Positions 1 to 12,114 of a stretch of DNA of 64,000 bases are shown piece after piece. The DNA is from Blasia pusilla (taxonomy: Eukaryota > Marchantiophyta > Marchantiopsida > Blasiales). Both the position numbers and the translations under genes were made by a program. Within the stretch, counting starts at the first letter, position 1. Every line of letters starts with the position of its first letter. Below the pieces are notes generated by a model. It was given only the letters and a program-made list of their open reading frames with translations, was not told where the DNA came from and searched no databases. The stretch is from the NCBI GenBank assembly GCA_050084515.1, contig CM114274.1, positions 36,766,001 through 36,830,000 on the forward strand, written 5' to 3'.

Positions 1-850
1 AGTGGCTCATGCAATATACAAAAATATTTTCATTCACATTTTTATATAATAACACTCAAATTTTAAAAAAAATCCATAAAAAAGTTTGAATCATAAAATT
101 TCTTTTCATTTGAAAAAAAGCCATGCGAGATCTATAGAGCTCTTTCCATTCTCCAACTCCTACTATTTTTAATCATATAAATAAAGGGTTGTAAAACCCT
201 TCATCTAAGGTTGGGAGAAGGTCTTGTTTAGATATAGAAGAATAAAACAATAGTAAAATAATGTAAAATTTTAAATTTAGTTCTACCTAAAGCTCCCTTT
301 GCACATTATTATTATTATGATGGATACAATTTTCTTATTAATTAAGGGTTTTGATTTTGATTATTTTTTCTTCTTTTTCATGGTATTTTAATCCTAATTT
401 AATGGCTCATATTATGCATGAGAAAATTTTACATTAAAATATATTAAATAAAAAATAAATTTTAAATGAAAAAATCCTAAGAAACTCTTAAAGAACAAAT
501 TTGATACAAATCATTTTTAAAAACTACATAAAATTCATAAAATCTTTTACATTTCTTAATTGCTATCATTGATAATAGTATAGATTACAATATTTCTTTC
601 TTGTCTAGAAAATACTTTTATCAATTTTAATGAGGTGTATTAAATATTCTAAACATCGGATAAATCATTTCGCATTTTTGAGAGTTCAGGTACCAATGAT
701 CAATTGCTAGTTCACTAGTTGATAAGGATCAGAAGGGTCTCCGATTCGCATGTGATATTTTCTAGTAATAATATTTATAGTCTCCTCTAGATTTTCTGCA
801 GAGAATAAGTATACAAATTTGAAGTGGATAGAGTTTCCAAATTAGACATA
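1..850. other. AT-rich intergenic DNA, no gene seen
   Basis: Strongly A/T-biased sequence with frequent stops in all frames. I see no coding segment, RNA gene or clear repeat boundary. A sequence at 571-585 resembles the reverse complement of a Helitron 5' end (TCTATACTATTAT), but no matching 3' end lies to its left. Confidence 0.6.
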
Positions 851-904
851 CTAGCGAGTGTCCATGCCATAAACGGGTGATATTTTATTATCTCCCCTTA
901 ATTC

Positions 905-956
<52 letters not shown>

Positions 957-1049
957 GTGACATGTGTCGATACCATAGGAGCCCTTAGAGGATAGGTGTC
1001 AACACTAAGGAGGGTTTCCACAAACTCTGTCCTCTTTTAATTATATAGA
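851..1049 (-). mobile_element. Short non-autonomous Helitron (199 bp)
   Basis: Read on the minus strand it begins TCTATATAATTAAAAGAGGA (from 1049) and ends with a decayed CCCGTTTATGGCATG stem region followed by GACACTCGCTAG (851). The base before TC is A and the base after CTAG is T, the A^T target expected for Helitrons. There is no coding capacity. The interior carries a (CT)n run. The same 5' end recurs on the minus strand at 37282, so this is a family. Confidence 0.6.
907..953. repeat. (CT)n microsatellite
   Basis: About 47 bp of uninterrupted CT dinucleotide, inside the small Helitron 851-1049. Confidence 0.98.
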
Positions 1050-1812
1050 TGCTGTAATTTCCTAATTTGGATTTTAAGACACATGTTTGCAATTTCCTTG
1101 ACACATCTTAATGGCATATTATAGACTTTCAATCTTAACAATGATTAATTAAATGATATACACTATTTTATTCGAGAACAGTGACAAGAACATGGAAGAG
1201 TCATAGGAAAATCTCTCATGCTAGATACGATTGATAACTCAAAATCTTCTACATATGTTTAAGGGACAAAAACCTTGGTAAGGCAGAGTTGAGTGATTAT
1301 CCAAACAAACATATCTACATAAAAAATCCCAAGAATATTGTTTCCAAATAGTTGAAAATGTTTTGCAAATGATTTTAAGTAATTTATTTTTAGTAAATAT
1401 TTTCATATTATTCTTGTACTAAATTCAGCAATCTTAAGTCATACGATATGCTTTAATGAAACAAACCATATTCTTGATTTACTAGCTATAAATAAATTTC
1501 CCTATAATTTATCGTTTAAATAATTTTTGGAAAATAGATTTTAGAATTGAGTGAATAATTATATGTTTGTATTTCTTTAGTAAGATGCATTTTCAAACTC
1601 TTGATAATTCGCATAGCTTTGCATAGTGGTACGTAGAGTGAAAGATTATACAATAATTATTGTAAGTTCATGTGATCTTTATATTGAGTTACCATCTTAA
1701 ATAAAGTAAAAAGTGATTTCTTATCGAAGATATAGAATGGGAGATGAAATTAAATTATTCTTCTTATGCATATTTTCATTTTTGTTATTAACGCAAGCAA
1801 TTCTTTTTTAAG
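1050..1812. other. AT-rich intergenic DNA, nothing recognised
   Basis: Low-complexity A/T-rich sequence with no supported gene, RNA or repeat boundary. Confidence 0.6.
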
Positions 1813-2414
1813 TGTTGTACACATATACATCGCTTATCACATCTATATACTACACAACACCAATTTTCCCAACACACGAGTCGATCCATACATAAACAAA
1901 ATACACTCACACATATACATTGAGATCACCCAACAAAAATCAGAGTAAAAACGACACATCTGGCCTAAAATTCCACTCCTAAATCTACATTGGCATATTG
2001 AGTCACATCCACCCTTTGGTATGATGGAATCTGGATGCTAGTATCCTAGTTCTTACTCATAGGCAATAGATATGCTCCTAAGGCTCAACATGAGAAAGAT
2101 GGCTAGGGAAAGCCATCCTTTACCCTTATATAGCCTTGGGAAGAGCCAAAAAGGCTCTTCCCCTAAAAATAGTCATCCCCTTAGTTACCTACATGCACAT
2201 GTTACTAGGGAATTTTTGACTTGCTCAACAATTCACTTAACTGTGAAAGACCAAAATAGGGAAATCGTCAGAAATAAATTTTCGTATACAATAAACTTGA
2301 CGTCAACTTCATCTGACACTTCACGACGAAGCTACAACCAATAGTCCGTTGTCTCGCTATCGCTATGTCATCGACACGATAGAACTCTACATGTCAATAA
2401 ACTAAGATGTGACA
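1813..2414 (+). mobile_element. Decayed solo-LTR-like repeat, copy A
   Basis: Homologous along its length to 22318-22935. It starts TGTTGTACAC and ends AGATGTGACA, so it has the TG...CA ends of a long terminal repeat. Flanks are TAAG (1809-1812) and CAAG (2415-2418), a possible 4-bp target duplication with one mismatch. A TATA-like CTTATATAG (2125-2133) is followed directly by an inverted repeat GGGAAGAGCC...GGCTCTTCCC (2138-2162). Relative to copy B it is rich in C-to-T and G-to-A differences, so it is the older or more mutated copy. No internal retrotransposon region adjoins it. Confidence 0.6.
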
Positions 2415-3383
2415 CAAGATATATATTTTAAATTTATTTTTAAGGATCAATTTTATAACCTTTCGCCTTGTCATATGGCATGTCTCATGTAATGAGCTCA
2501 CCAATACTATGATTACCTTTTATTAATAGAAATAGAGAACATATGACTATCCTCTTGTGAGGAATTTGTAGATTTGATAGGTAAGGTGGATGATCTTATG
2601 TTTCATTTTTTTTCTTAGTTTGGAAGCAATATTGGCGCCCATCTACCCAATTTGGTCTCACCCTAGTTTACATATCATTAGATTTGAGGTCTGATTAGCC
2701 TTGTAAGATTTCCTAAGAGATTCTTCTTCCAGCTATCCAAGATCTCTCCCTCTTGATCTTCTCATATGTTGCACATTCACTTTGTCCTTATCTCGTTTCT
2801 TGAAAAAAACATTGCCTTTGTCCTCTTTTGAAAAAAATTTGTATTAAAGTGGATATATACTTTGCCTCCTATAGCTTCTTACTCCATACATATTTTACTC
2901 CTTCTTGAAAAATACTACCTTAAAAGGACACAAATCACAAGCTTCCACCTGAATTACTACCTTCCATTTTAACATGAACTACTTAATAAATACATGTTTA
3001 TCTCTTGTAATAATATCATTTGATTTGCATATTTTTATTGTCAAGATGTTTGGTTATTTAATCATGTGTTCATATACTTTCATAATTTGATGTTCAGGTT
3101 AAATGCAAATAAGTCTTTTATAATATAAGATTAAGCTAACACAAACATGGGGTTACAAATTCCCATAATTTCATGGTTAAAATGTGATCCATTTATCAAT
3201 GATTCACATGAATCTCTACCACATATGGAATGGATGAGACATTGAGATGATTTCAAACATAAGCTAGTTGGTAGGAAAAGCTATATAGATTTAATCAAGT
3301 GACACAGATAAGTTGTGGTCTATATTATTAGAACTAAATCTACAGCAATGAATATTGTTACCAACTTAGTAGTGGAATTTAAG

Positions 3384-3433
<50 letters not shown>

Positions 3434-5590
3434 GTCCTTACACATCACAAATATATTAAGTAATACAAAGTACGCACACAAATTAAACTTAAATTTATAA
3501 ATTTGGTAGGATTGAACACCATTTCGTTGATAATGGTGAAACATACCAAAATATTATGAATGGACATTTCCTGAATTATGATCCATTCGTTCGGAATTAT
3601 GTCTTACCTTTAATTTATTCTCTTGCTTCACCATCTTAACCAGTAGATGTGTGAGAATGCATCAAGTGATTGGACTTGAAACCATCGAGATCTCCAAGCT
3701 AAAAGTAATTTATAGTAAAAATAACACTAATCATATGGATTTTATGAATACATGGACTCCAAAATTATGATTCATTCATGGAGATTTCTAATATGAAGTC
3801 ATATTTTGTTCTAGTCTACATTAGCTACCATAACACATAATATAAGTTAATGCGGAAGATATGGTCATTCTTCATCTCTATAATATCGATGGGTCATGAC
3901 GATAGTTTTGATAAATCAATAAAACTAATATGTTATGCTTGTGATCTTTAAGAGGAAGACGTACATCTTAAGGTCCTATTGAATTTCCCTAATATGCGAT
4001 ATAATTAGGGCCAAAGTTATAATACCTATTAAATGCTTAGTTCCTTGTATTTAGGAGCATTGCAATCCCAATATATACAGTGGGGTTTTGCCTTCTTCAA
4101 ATCAATCGGAGGGATGCTTAGACCTTGTCATATTCATTTTTAGTGGAGGAGAGAATATCCATTCGATGCATTTGGAGAGGTTGTACATTGGGTGCGATAG
4201 ATCAAGGATAACGTGTTATGGAGGAGTGCAACCTATAGTTGTAGTTTATCCCCTATTTAAGGCTTTTTTGAGTCATTTTGAGGAACTTACCATTTCGAGT
4301 AAGTTTTATTGAATTAGTCGACTTTTATTTTGGGAAAGTGCCTCTTGACTTACTCTTATGGATTAGTGTTGAGAGGGTGATATTTTTGGATACTTCACTA
4401 AGGAGAGAGCTTGGGGTAAGTCAAAGAGGGTATATTTAAGGAAGGAGTTTGGAGATCTCATTCACTCTTTGTTGAACCTTCTTTCTTAAGGTGGTAGAGC
4501 AATGATGCTCTTGGTCGTGCAAGTAACATAAAACTCTTATTATGAGAATAATATTAGAGAGAGGTATAGAGTGTAAGTGAGTATTTTGATTTTTAGATAT
4601 TGGAGATCTTTTAGGTAAATGATCGGATGTATGTTTGGATTCCGTGATTAAATGTGATATCTAATTTTATGAATGTATGGATAATAATAATAATGTATGT
4701 TGTGTAGTGACATGTAAGTACAATTAAGACAATCCCCATCACACACTCCGAATGATTGTGGAAAAAATATTTGAAAAATGATAGGGGATACAATAGAAAA
4801 TGTTCTTATTGATAGTCATGTAAAGGCCTATGTCTAACTTGTATTTAAAAGGAGACATATAAGTGCTATGACACAAAATAAATAGTTATTACTAAGACTA
4901 ACGAAAATATAATTCATTAAATATCATTATTTATCCCTTGAGTCCAAAGGCCTCTTGGTTTTTTTCCCCCTTTAGAAAGCATGGAACAACAATTTCAATG
5001 CAAACATTTGTTTCCTAGTTTATATGTGTATGCACAACATCACCAAATTGCTTTCCTTGAATGGTGAATTGAATGAGCACTGTGAGCATTCTGCCCCTCC
5101 CTTAACCTTCCTCATGGATCCCACCCCACCTTGCCTTGATGCCTTCCCTCCATAATCGAGTGGTCTGTCAACGTTTGATGATGCCCCCTTGCATCTATAC
5201 GTTACCATTACCCACATCTAATGATTGCTCAAGTGTAGGAATCCCCTAATCTCTAGATCCCCCACAACCAATAAGTTATGATGATGGGAGAACGCTATAT
5301 GATCCCATGTGGATAGATCAGATTTCACCTCGAAGAAACAAGAATGAAAAGACCTTCGATGCTTTCCTCAAACTTTGCTGCTTGGATGAATATTTTGGCT
5401 AGATTATCCACCTTTTATAATTTTTTTGAGATTATTGGCAAAAGCAAGTACTTGTTGGCTTCTTCTATCGTAATTGCTTTTAGAACAAAATTAACAAGAA
5501 ATAACCTAGCAAGCCTTTCAGGTTAACAAAGGATAAATTTGATATTTGAGTGACTCAATCAAAACAACAGGAAAATATTCCAAACCATCG
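2415..5590. other. AT-rich intergenic DNA with one (CT)n run
   Basis: No gene is supported. Short open frames here have no recognisable domain and show no codon or composition contrast with their surroundings. The only clear structure is the dinucleotide run at 3388-3429. Confidence 0.55.
3388..3429. repeat. (CT)n microsatellite
   Basis: About 42 bp of CT dinucleotide. The minus-strand open frame rich in Arg-Glu across it is an artefact of the repeat. Confidence 0.98.
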
Positions 5591-5808
5591 TCTATATTAT
5601 TATTGAAGAATCCCTTCTTGATTTTTGAATAAAACTTCTCTTGACAATTGTCCCTTTCAGCCAATAGGATCACTCATTCTCTTAGCCAATAGGATTGTTT
5701 GAAATTGATTTAAGAAATTAAATCATTCAATTATACGATTATAATGGTTAATTCAAAATTATCCATTATTTTTAATCTCGTGTGATGCATGGGCATCGAC
5801 TAGACTAG
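5591..5808 (+). mobile_element. Short non-autonomous Helitron
   Basis: Starts TCTATATTATTATTGAAGAA, the same 5' motif as the element at 49186. Ends CGTGTGATGCATGGGCATCG followed by ACTAGACTAG; the 3' end is at 5803 or 5808, the latter followed by T. The terminal stem looks like CGTGCGATGCACGGG with two CG-to-TG/CA transitions. The base before TC is G rather than A, which is a weakness. No coding sequence. Confidence 0.5.
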
Positions 5809-5860
5809 TAAATGATGGAGGATATTTTTTTGATTTTCAAATTTGAAACATGACAATCTA

Positions 5861-6765
5861 TCTATATGATAATTTGAGGAGGGGTTATTACTTTATTTAG
5901 TAGCTCCCTTCTGGAAGAAGTGAAGCCCTCCTTTAAAAGAAAGTCTCCTTTAAAATAGGAACAATGGAAAATAGTGGATGAAATTGATATCCGAAACTTT
6001 GATAAATAAAACATATGGAGCGAGGAGGGCCAGGATGTTAATTTTTAGCAAAAACTCTGGACGTATTACCTGATTGTAATGAAACTTTGGCTTTACGAAA
6101 GAAGCGCCAAAGGTCAAAATGGCTTTACTGCGGTGAAGTTCGGCCACACACGTTTATGACTATAGGTGACCTAACAACCGCCCTCAAAACCATGAGGTGT
6201 ATAATGCATAGCTAAGAATATCGGTGCGTTTACATTTCGTTTGAGCTAGAATAGAGTAAGTTGCAACAGAGAAGGGCTACCAAGCCCCTAGTTTAGAAAT
6301 GGCTCCTGGCTTAGTTGACGGAGTCCATAGAGCGAATAAAAAGAATTCTTTGGAGCAAAATTCCTGGTATAGGGGAGGGGATTGGGCGGAACGACATCGC
6401 GTACAGGACCTTTCTCGTAAGCACTTTCAGACAGGAGACTTCTTTACGAAAGAAGGACCTGCATAATTAACCCCCATCCTTGTGTGGATTTCTCTATTAT
6501 TCAGTCCCTTGGGTATACCATCTCCACGCGATCAAGTTGTATAAGCACTACATGCGCGGGCGAAAAAGCCGAATACGCGAGTGCAAGGCACTCCGTTGTC
6601 ATACGGACTTTCTAAAAAATTCCTAATAAAAGAAAAAGATTTTTTTGAAAATTTGCATGATTTATCGTTACTCATGTCAGCATAACGCGCACTGCTTTCA
6701 GTTATTCACCTGAATTCTCAGTAGTAGTCCAAAGCTCATTCGTGCATCGCACGGGCACCAGCTAG
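5861..6765 (+). mobile_element. Non-autonomous Helitron (about 905 bp)
   Basis: Starts TCTATATGATAATTTGAGGA after an A and ends CGTGCATCGCACGGGCACCA followed by GCTAG (6765) and T. The 3' hairpin (GTGC-ATC-GCAC) is intact and almost identical to the terminus of the large coding Helitron ending at 36836, so the latter or a relative may have mobilised it. The interior is more GC-rich than its flanks and has no recognisable gene. The 5' end is less certain than the 3' end. Confidence 0.6.
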
Positions 6766-7613
6766 TACATTTGAAAAAAATTAGGCTCTTATTCAGAATG
6801 AAAATTCACACTAACTAAAAATAGGCAAAGACTTATATTTTTTTAAGATTACAACTTTTTCTAAACCTTACTATTAAGAGTATTAGCTCTCTTTTACGAC
6901 CAATGAATAAGTGTACCTCCAAAATTTGTTTATGAAGCAAGTTGATGAAGCTTTTTAACATTTACTCCGTACTAAATAGAAAAGTAGAAGTAATTTATTC
7001 TATTTAATTTATTATTATTATTATCTTAGTGTTATGATAAATAAAAATTCATGATTCCCAATTAAATCTAAAAAAATCTCCCTCATTTTTTTAATTTTTT
7101 AATTTAAAATATTCTTCAGAAATTCATATTAAGAATTTGGTACTAATTTAAATTTTATAGTTTTATTTGCAGGTAAGATTAATTCATCTTTTGGAGAAAT
7201 AATTGAAGAAAAGATAATATGATAGTTTTGAATAAGAAATATTTTTTTAAATCATGAAAGATGTTTTATTTCTACACTACTTTTCTAGAGATGATTGGAT
7301 GAAAATTTAATGTCTACTACGAGAACAAATTGATCAAAATAAGTGATTTTCTTTTATTAATTTGAGAATAGGCATTGGAAAAGGATTATATTATTTTTCA
7401 CCCATTTAATATTAGTAAATATATGGTATATTTGTAAAGCCACTCTGAATGCAATATTAAAAAATAAATCTTTCTTAATTTTTCAGATTTTTTAATGTTA
7501 ATTCAAAAAAGTTCACCATATTTCTTATAATGTCCAATAACATTTTGTGAGTCTTTTATTTCCAATTATATAAAAAATGTTATGCACTTAGTGAATGAAT
7601 GATATCTCAATCC
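6766..7613. other. AT-rich DNA carrying one copy of a local repeat end
   Basis: No gene. The right edge (7600-7622) is a GATATCTCAATCCAATACTA motif that recurs at about 12359, 12808 and 13072. It is the pre-insertion target of the retrotransposon that follows. Confidence 0.55.
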
Positions 7614-7622
7614 AATACTAGT
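7614..7622. repeat. Target-site duplication, left copy
   Basis: AATACTAGT, matched exactly at 12106-12114 on the other side of the non-LTR retrotransposon. The related repeat at 13072 reads through this point without the element, supporting the boundary. Confidence 0.75.
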
Positions 7623-10600
7623 TCATAGAGGAGGAGGAGGAGGACTATGGCGCACGTTTAGAATTTTGTTTGTAACTATTTCCATGGTGATCCAATCTTT
7701 TCAATTTAAGGTCCAATGTGTTCATCTTCTCAAGCTTGAACTTTGGGTTTTTCTTTTTTCCACTTAAGATTGAGATTTCCAAAGTTCTTGGGATCTTTGG
7801 ACCTCCTTCTCTCCTAAATGTGCTCATAGATTGCTATACGCAATTTCAAACATAGCGCTCTTCTTATAGAGTGATATCGGGTTACCATCGGTTTAAGGGA
7901 TTCCTCTTACTTTTCTGGATCTTTTGATATGGGCTGGGCCCAACATTACGAACTCATTCCCTCATAGCGGTCATTGGTGGGTGGCTCACTTAATCCCCAC
8001 ATCCTCTTTTTTGGTGTTTCCAATTTCTTTCATAACTTTCTTCTCGAATGTCGGTTTTGGACGTGTTTGGGCCTGTTTCGATCTTCTTAACAAGCTCGTT
8101 CTTTTGATATCAAGTAGGTTTTCTAGTTTTTCTTCCTTCTTTGTAGGCGCCTATTTTTGTGTACGGGTTTGTTTTAGGTCAATTCCTCCCAAAAGTCTTC
8201 CTTGCTCTTTCAACTCCTTATCTTATTGTTTCGCTCCTACATACGTTTAGGACATTATAAATTCATATTCTTGAGCCACCTCTTCCGATACCATATCCAT
8301 CACTTTTCCTTTTCAATTATTTTTTATATTTTTCTTATAGTAACTTTCAATCATAAATTCGGTATTGCCTAATCTTCATCTCTCCACTACTTTTGCTTAG
8401 TTCGTTATCCTCATGCTTTCTCCAGACCACGTTTTGTATGTCTTTTCTTGTCTTCGGAGACTTGCCTACCTTTACTTCTATGTCATCAGAGATGGAGTTG
8501 GATTCTCCATCTACTCGCTTATTTGGTTTTACACGCCTTCCTACAGCCGTAACCTCTCCCCCTAGTTCACCTTCTCATCTTCGATCTCGCCATTTTCCTC
8601 CAGATGCTAATACACCCATTACACTCGCTACATTTCTTCCGGATTCTCATCTTCTCCCTTCTTCGCCTTGTCCTATTGAGCCTAATCATGATCCATTATT
8701 ACCGAATCCTTCTACTTTGCCATCCCCACATATCTCATCTATGCCCTTGCTTCCAACTCCCATCTATTCTACCCAAATCTCCCCTCTTCCTCCTCCTCCT
8801 TCCCCAACCTATTTACCCCCTCATTGTCAGCCATCACCACCTCTTGCACCTCCCACCTCCTCTCCTTATAACCCTTCTACTTCTCCATTTGTACCAAAGG
8901 TTCGTTGCATACCTTGTGTTAAGGACTTTGCTCCTAATGGGATCAAAAGATACTTGCGGTACTGTCGATCCATGCATGGGCCTTCAATCCCTAACCTGAT
9001 ACCAACTCCTACTGCACTCCCCACAACAACTGCTTGGACCTGGTTACGCCAAATTGATCTCCTTCGCTCTTTCCATCCAGGTCTTCCTCGTCCTAGACTC
9101 TACACTCGCATTCCTATTGCTCTTCGCCTCGTCACCCAACAAGCTTTGCTATTCCCATTAGAAAGGTTAGCGCGTGACCCCACAGATATAAATGCCTGGT
9201 ATCTCCTATTACTCTTCCCACAATGAGTTTTAGTCCTCCCTCCAAGGGGGGGTGCAACGGGTCATCGTGAAACCTCCACACGTATTCAACGCTTTATGTC
9301 AGGGGATTGGGAGAATCTTCAGAATGAGCATATACTTCGAGCTGAGGCCTTAGCTGTGGCTCATCCCTCTCAACATGCCAATCATGGGAGGCCTTCAATA
9401 CAACAACGCCTTCGACGAAGTCGACTATTGGGGGAGGTTGGTGAGTTTTCACGTGCAGCTCGAGCATTGGGTCCTCTTTCTCCGGCGGTTCCAAGTGCGG
9501 AAACAATGGCTCTCTTAGAAGCTCTTCATCCTCCTTCAAGTGGCTATGCTCCATCTTTGGTGGAAGACTATACAACAGACCTTGACTTGGAGCTTGACTT
9601 GGAGGTTTTCACAAGGGCATTTCTGCATACTCCTCGCTTATCAGAAAGCGGGCTATCAATGATGGTTTTGAGCATCTCCGCGATTGCTTTATCCCAACAG
9701 ATTCAGCAAGTGGCTTTGTCTCTCTATATAAGGTGTGTGCACATATGGCGGCATGTCGTCTCCCATTCTCTATCTCTAGGCTCTTACGGGCTTGTCGTTT
9801 GTTGGCTATGGATAAGCCCCCTTCAGGTGTGCGCCCTTTGGCTATTGGAGAGGTTTTACACCCGCTTGGTCAGTCGATCCCTATGCTTGCAATTTCGTCC
9901 TCACTTTAGTGCCCACTTATTTCCTCATCAATTTGGAGTGGCAACTCCTGTAGGTTGTGAGGCTGTGGTGCATGGGATTCGCTCCACTCTTGATATTCAT
10001 CCAAATTGGGTAGCAATTCAAGTCGATGTGGCTAACATTCAATTCAGTTTCTTGTGCGGCCATCTTTGAGGAATTATGTTGTGCAGGAGGACAACTCACG
10101 AGCCTCATTCCATTTGTTTGCTCCTTCTATGCCTATGATACGCCCATTATCTATTCCCATCATGCTAATTCTGGGGAATATAGTATTCTACAATCGGCTT
10201 GTGGCACACTTCAAGGTGATCCCATGGGGGGCCCACTCTTTGCAATTGCCCATTTTCGTGCCCTTCGAGCATCAGCGCAAGCATTTCGATCTTGTCTTTT
10301 CCCTTCTATTGCTAATGACACTCACATTTTAGGTCCTCCTTCTGAAGTGGTTCGTGCTTATACCCATTTCGTGGAGCAACTCTCTTTCTTAAACCTTAAA
10401 GTCCAACCTAGTAAATGTGGAGTATGGTCTCCTTTATGCCTTCCCTCAACATTCACCCCACCTACTCCTAATTTTCCCATTTACATTGAAGGGGTTAGAG
10501 TTCTTGGGGTCCCAATTGGCTTCATCGACTATGTCTCAAAGTTCTTGGATGAGGCCCTTTTGAAAGACGTGGAATGGCTTAATTTATTACCTCATCTTGG

Positions 10601-12105
10601 GGATCCCCAAGTGGCTTATGGGATTCTCTCCCAATGTTTTCTTCGACGTCCTTCCTACCTTCTTTGCACTTGTCCTCCCACTTCAAGCTTCTTACATCGG
10701 CTTGCCTCTTTTGATGCTTCTATCTTGGCAACTTTTGGTCAACTTCTTGGCCCGAATACCTTTGAGGGAGAGGATGGTGTCTTTGCTTCACGACAAGCCA
10801 TCTTGCCTATTTCTTTTGGAGGGGTGGGACTATCCTCCACAGTCATATCTGCTCCCGCAGCCTTTTTGGAGAGTTGGGCGTTGGTAGCACCGATTATGGC
10901 TTCAAGGTTTCTCCAAGGAGATACACCTATCTTGATGGATCATATCGCCCATGTCGAGGAGGAGGACTTGTTATTTCAACAACAATTGAGATCTCCACGA
11001 GCTCTTCTTCCTCTTGCTACACAAGCAATTCTACCCCTTTTGAGTCAACTAATTACAGAAGGGCTTGATCAACTTCAAGAGCATATCTCCGAGAATCTGC
11101 ATCAAATCAACTTTTCCAGCATTCTCTCAGAGGCATCCTCCGACGCTAATCGAGCTCGTCTACGTTCATGTGCGGATACCAGAGCGGGGGTGTGGCTTAC
11201 TGCAAATCCTCTTATTCTTCCATTTCGTCTTCCTCGAAGTATATTCTCGACAACTTTGCGGTTACGTCTTGGACTTCCCCATCCTTCTCTCTTAGGTGTG
11301 CCGAATCGTGTATGCGAGGATCCTATTGATGCAAAGGGTATCCATATTCTCCGATGTGTACATGGTGGAGAACGAACGGTCACACATGATGTCATTAGAG
11401 AGGCGGTAGCATTGGTGGCTCGTACGGCATGATACATCGTTGGGCAAGAGCAACTCCATGTCCTACCTTCAACCACACAAGCAACCTCTCGTCGGAGAGT
11501 CGATCTTGTTATGTCTCGAGGTGGATTCCGGACACTAGGTGATGTGGTGGTTGGTGATCCAACACGTTCTGACTTGGTGTGTAGAGCCGCATATACCAAA
11601 GGTTTGGCGGCCGAAGCTGCAGCAATAATCAAGGAGTTAAGTTATGCTGTGAGACATACGATTGACGAATTTATTTCGTTTGCAGTGGAAGTATTTGGTC
11701 ATTTACATGTGTCTTTTGATACTTTCCTGAAAACATGTGCTCACCACTCCCTCGAGAATCATCACCTTGCCCCTTGCCGTAGTCCTTCTCTCTCGGTTGT
11801 TACTACTTATTTTAGGCAATGCATCTCAGTGGCCTTACAACGTGCGCAAGCCTTGGCATTAATACGTCGTGCGGAGGTGGTGGGAGGTGGATCGCCTCGT
11901 CGTCCATTCACGTCTGACCAACCACTCGTGTTCTTGTCAGATTTGTTTCAGGAAATCAATCGTGTTGCTCGTTGAGCCGGTGTTTACGTGGGCTTGTTGC
12001 CATTTTCTTTTTGCATTCTTTTATGCATTTTTTTCTCCTCTTTTGAGTTGTTATTACCTTTCTTTGTCCTCTTTTGAAGTTTATTTTTTAATAAAGTGGA
12101 TTCAG
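7623..12105 (+). mobile_element. Non-LTR retrotransposon, near full length (4.48 kb)
   Basis: Flanked by the 9-bp duplication AATACTAGT. The left flank ends in GATATCTCAATCC plus the duplication, and the right flank continues GTGGGACCAATTAAATAAT as in the empty copies nearby, so both boundaries are set by comparison within the window. The order is an untranslated leader (7623-8437), one long broken ORF (8438-11975), and a short 3' trailer ending AATAAAGTGGATTCAG without a poly-A tail. A single ORF with an N-terminal zinc finger, reverse transcriptase and C-terminal nuclease resembles the R2-like architecture rather than L1-type two-ORF elements. Confidence 0.8.
8438..11975 (+). pseudogene. 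Retrotransposon polyprotein (zinc finger, reverse transcriptase, C-terminal endonuclease), inactivated
   Basis: The protein would copy element RNA into DNA at a nicked target. In order: a Ser/Pro-rich leader; a C-x2-C finger-like segment (CIPCVKDF...CRSMH, near 8910-8980); a conserved ARAL region (from 9270); reverse transcriptase blocks including MDKPPSGVRPLAIGE (near 9810-9855), a V-D-V-A-N segment (near 10025), GTLQGDPMGGPLFA (near 10205) and the catalytic box; then a thumb region and a C-terminal CVHGGERTVTH segment followed by RRVDLVM...DVVVGDP, which looks like a PD-(D/E)XK nuclease core (11490-11560). It is dead: in-frame TGA codons at 9224 and 11430, frameshifts near 9600-9660, 9890 and 10040, and the usual A-D-D of the active site reads A-N-D (10312-10320). 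The start at 8438 is the first in-frame ATG with good context and is uncertain. Confidence 0.8.
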
Positions 12106-12114
12106 AATACTAGT
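12106..12114. repeat. Target-site duplication, right copy
   Basis: AATACTAGT, identical to 7614-7622. Confidence 0.75.

Noticed and set aside
8604-8999. 131-aa Leu-rich frame overlapping the retrotransposon ORF
   Set aside because: It is a shifted reading of the Pro/Ser-rich leader, while the finger and RT motifs are in the other frame.
11102-11632. 176-aa minus-strand ORF
   Set aside because: Antisense shadow of the retrotransposon C-terminal region.
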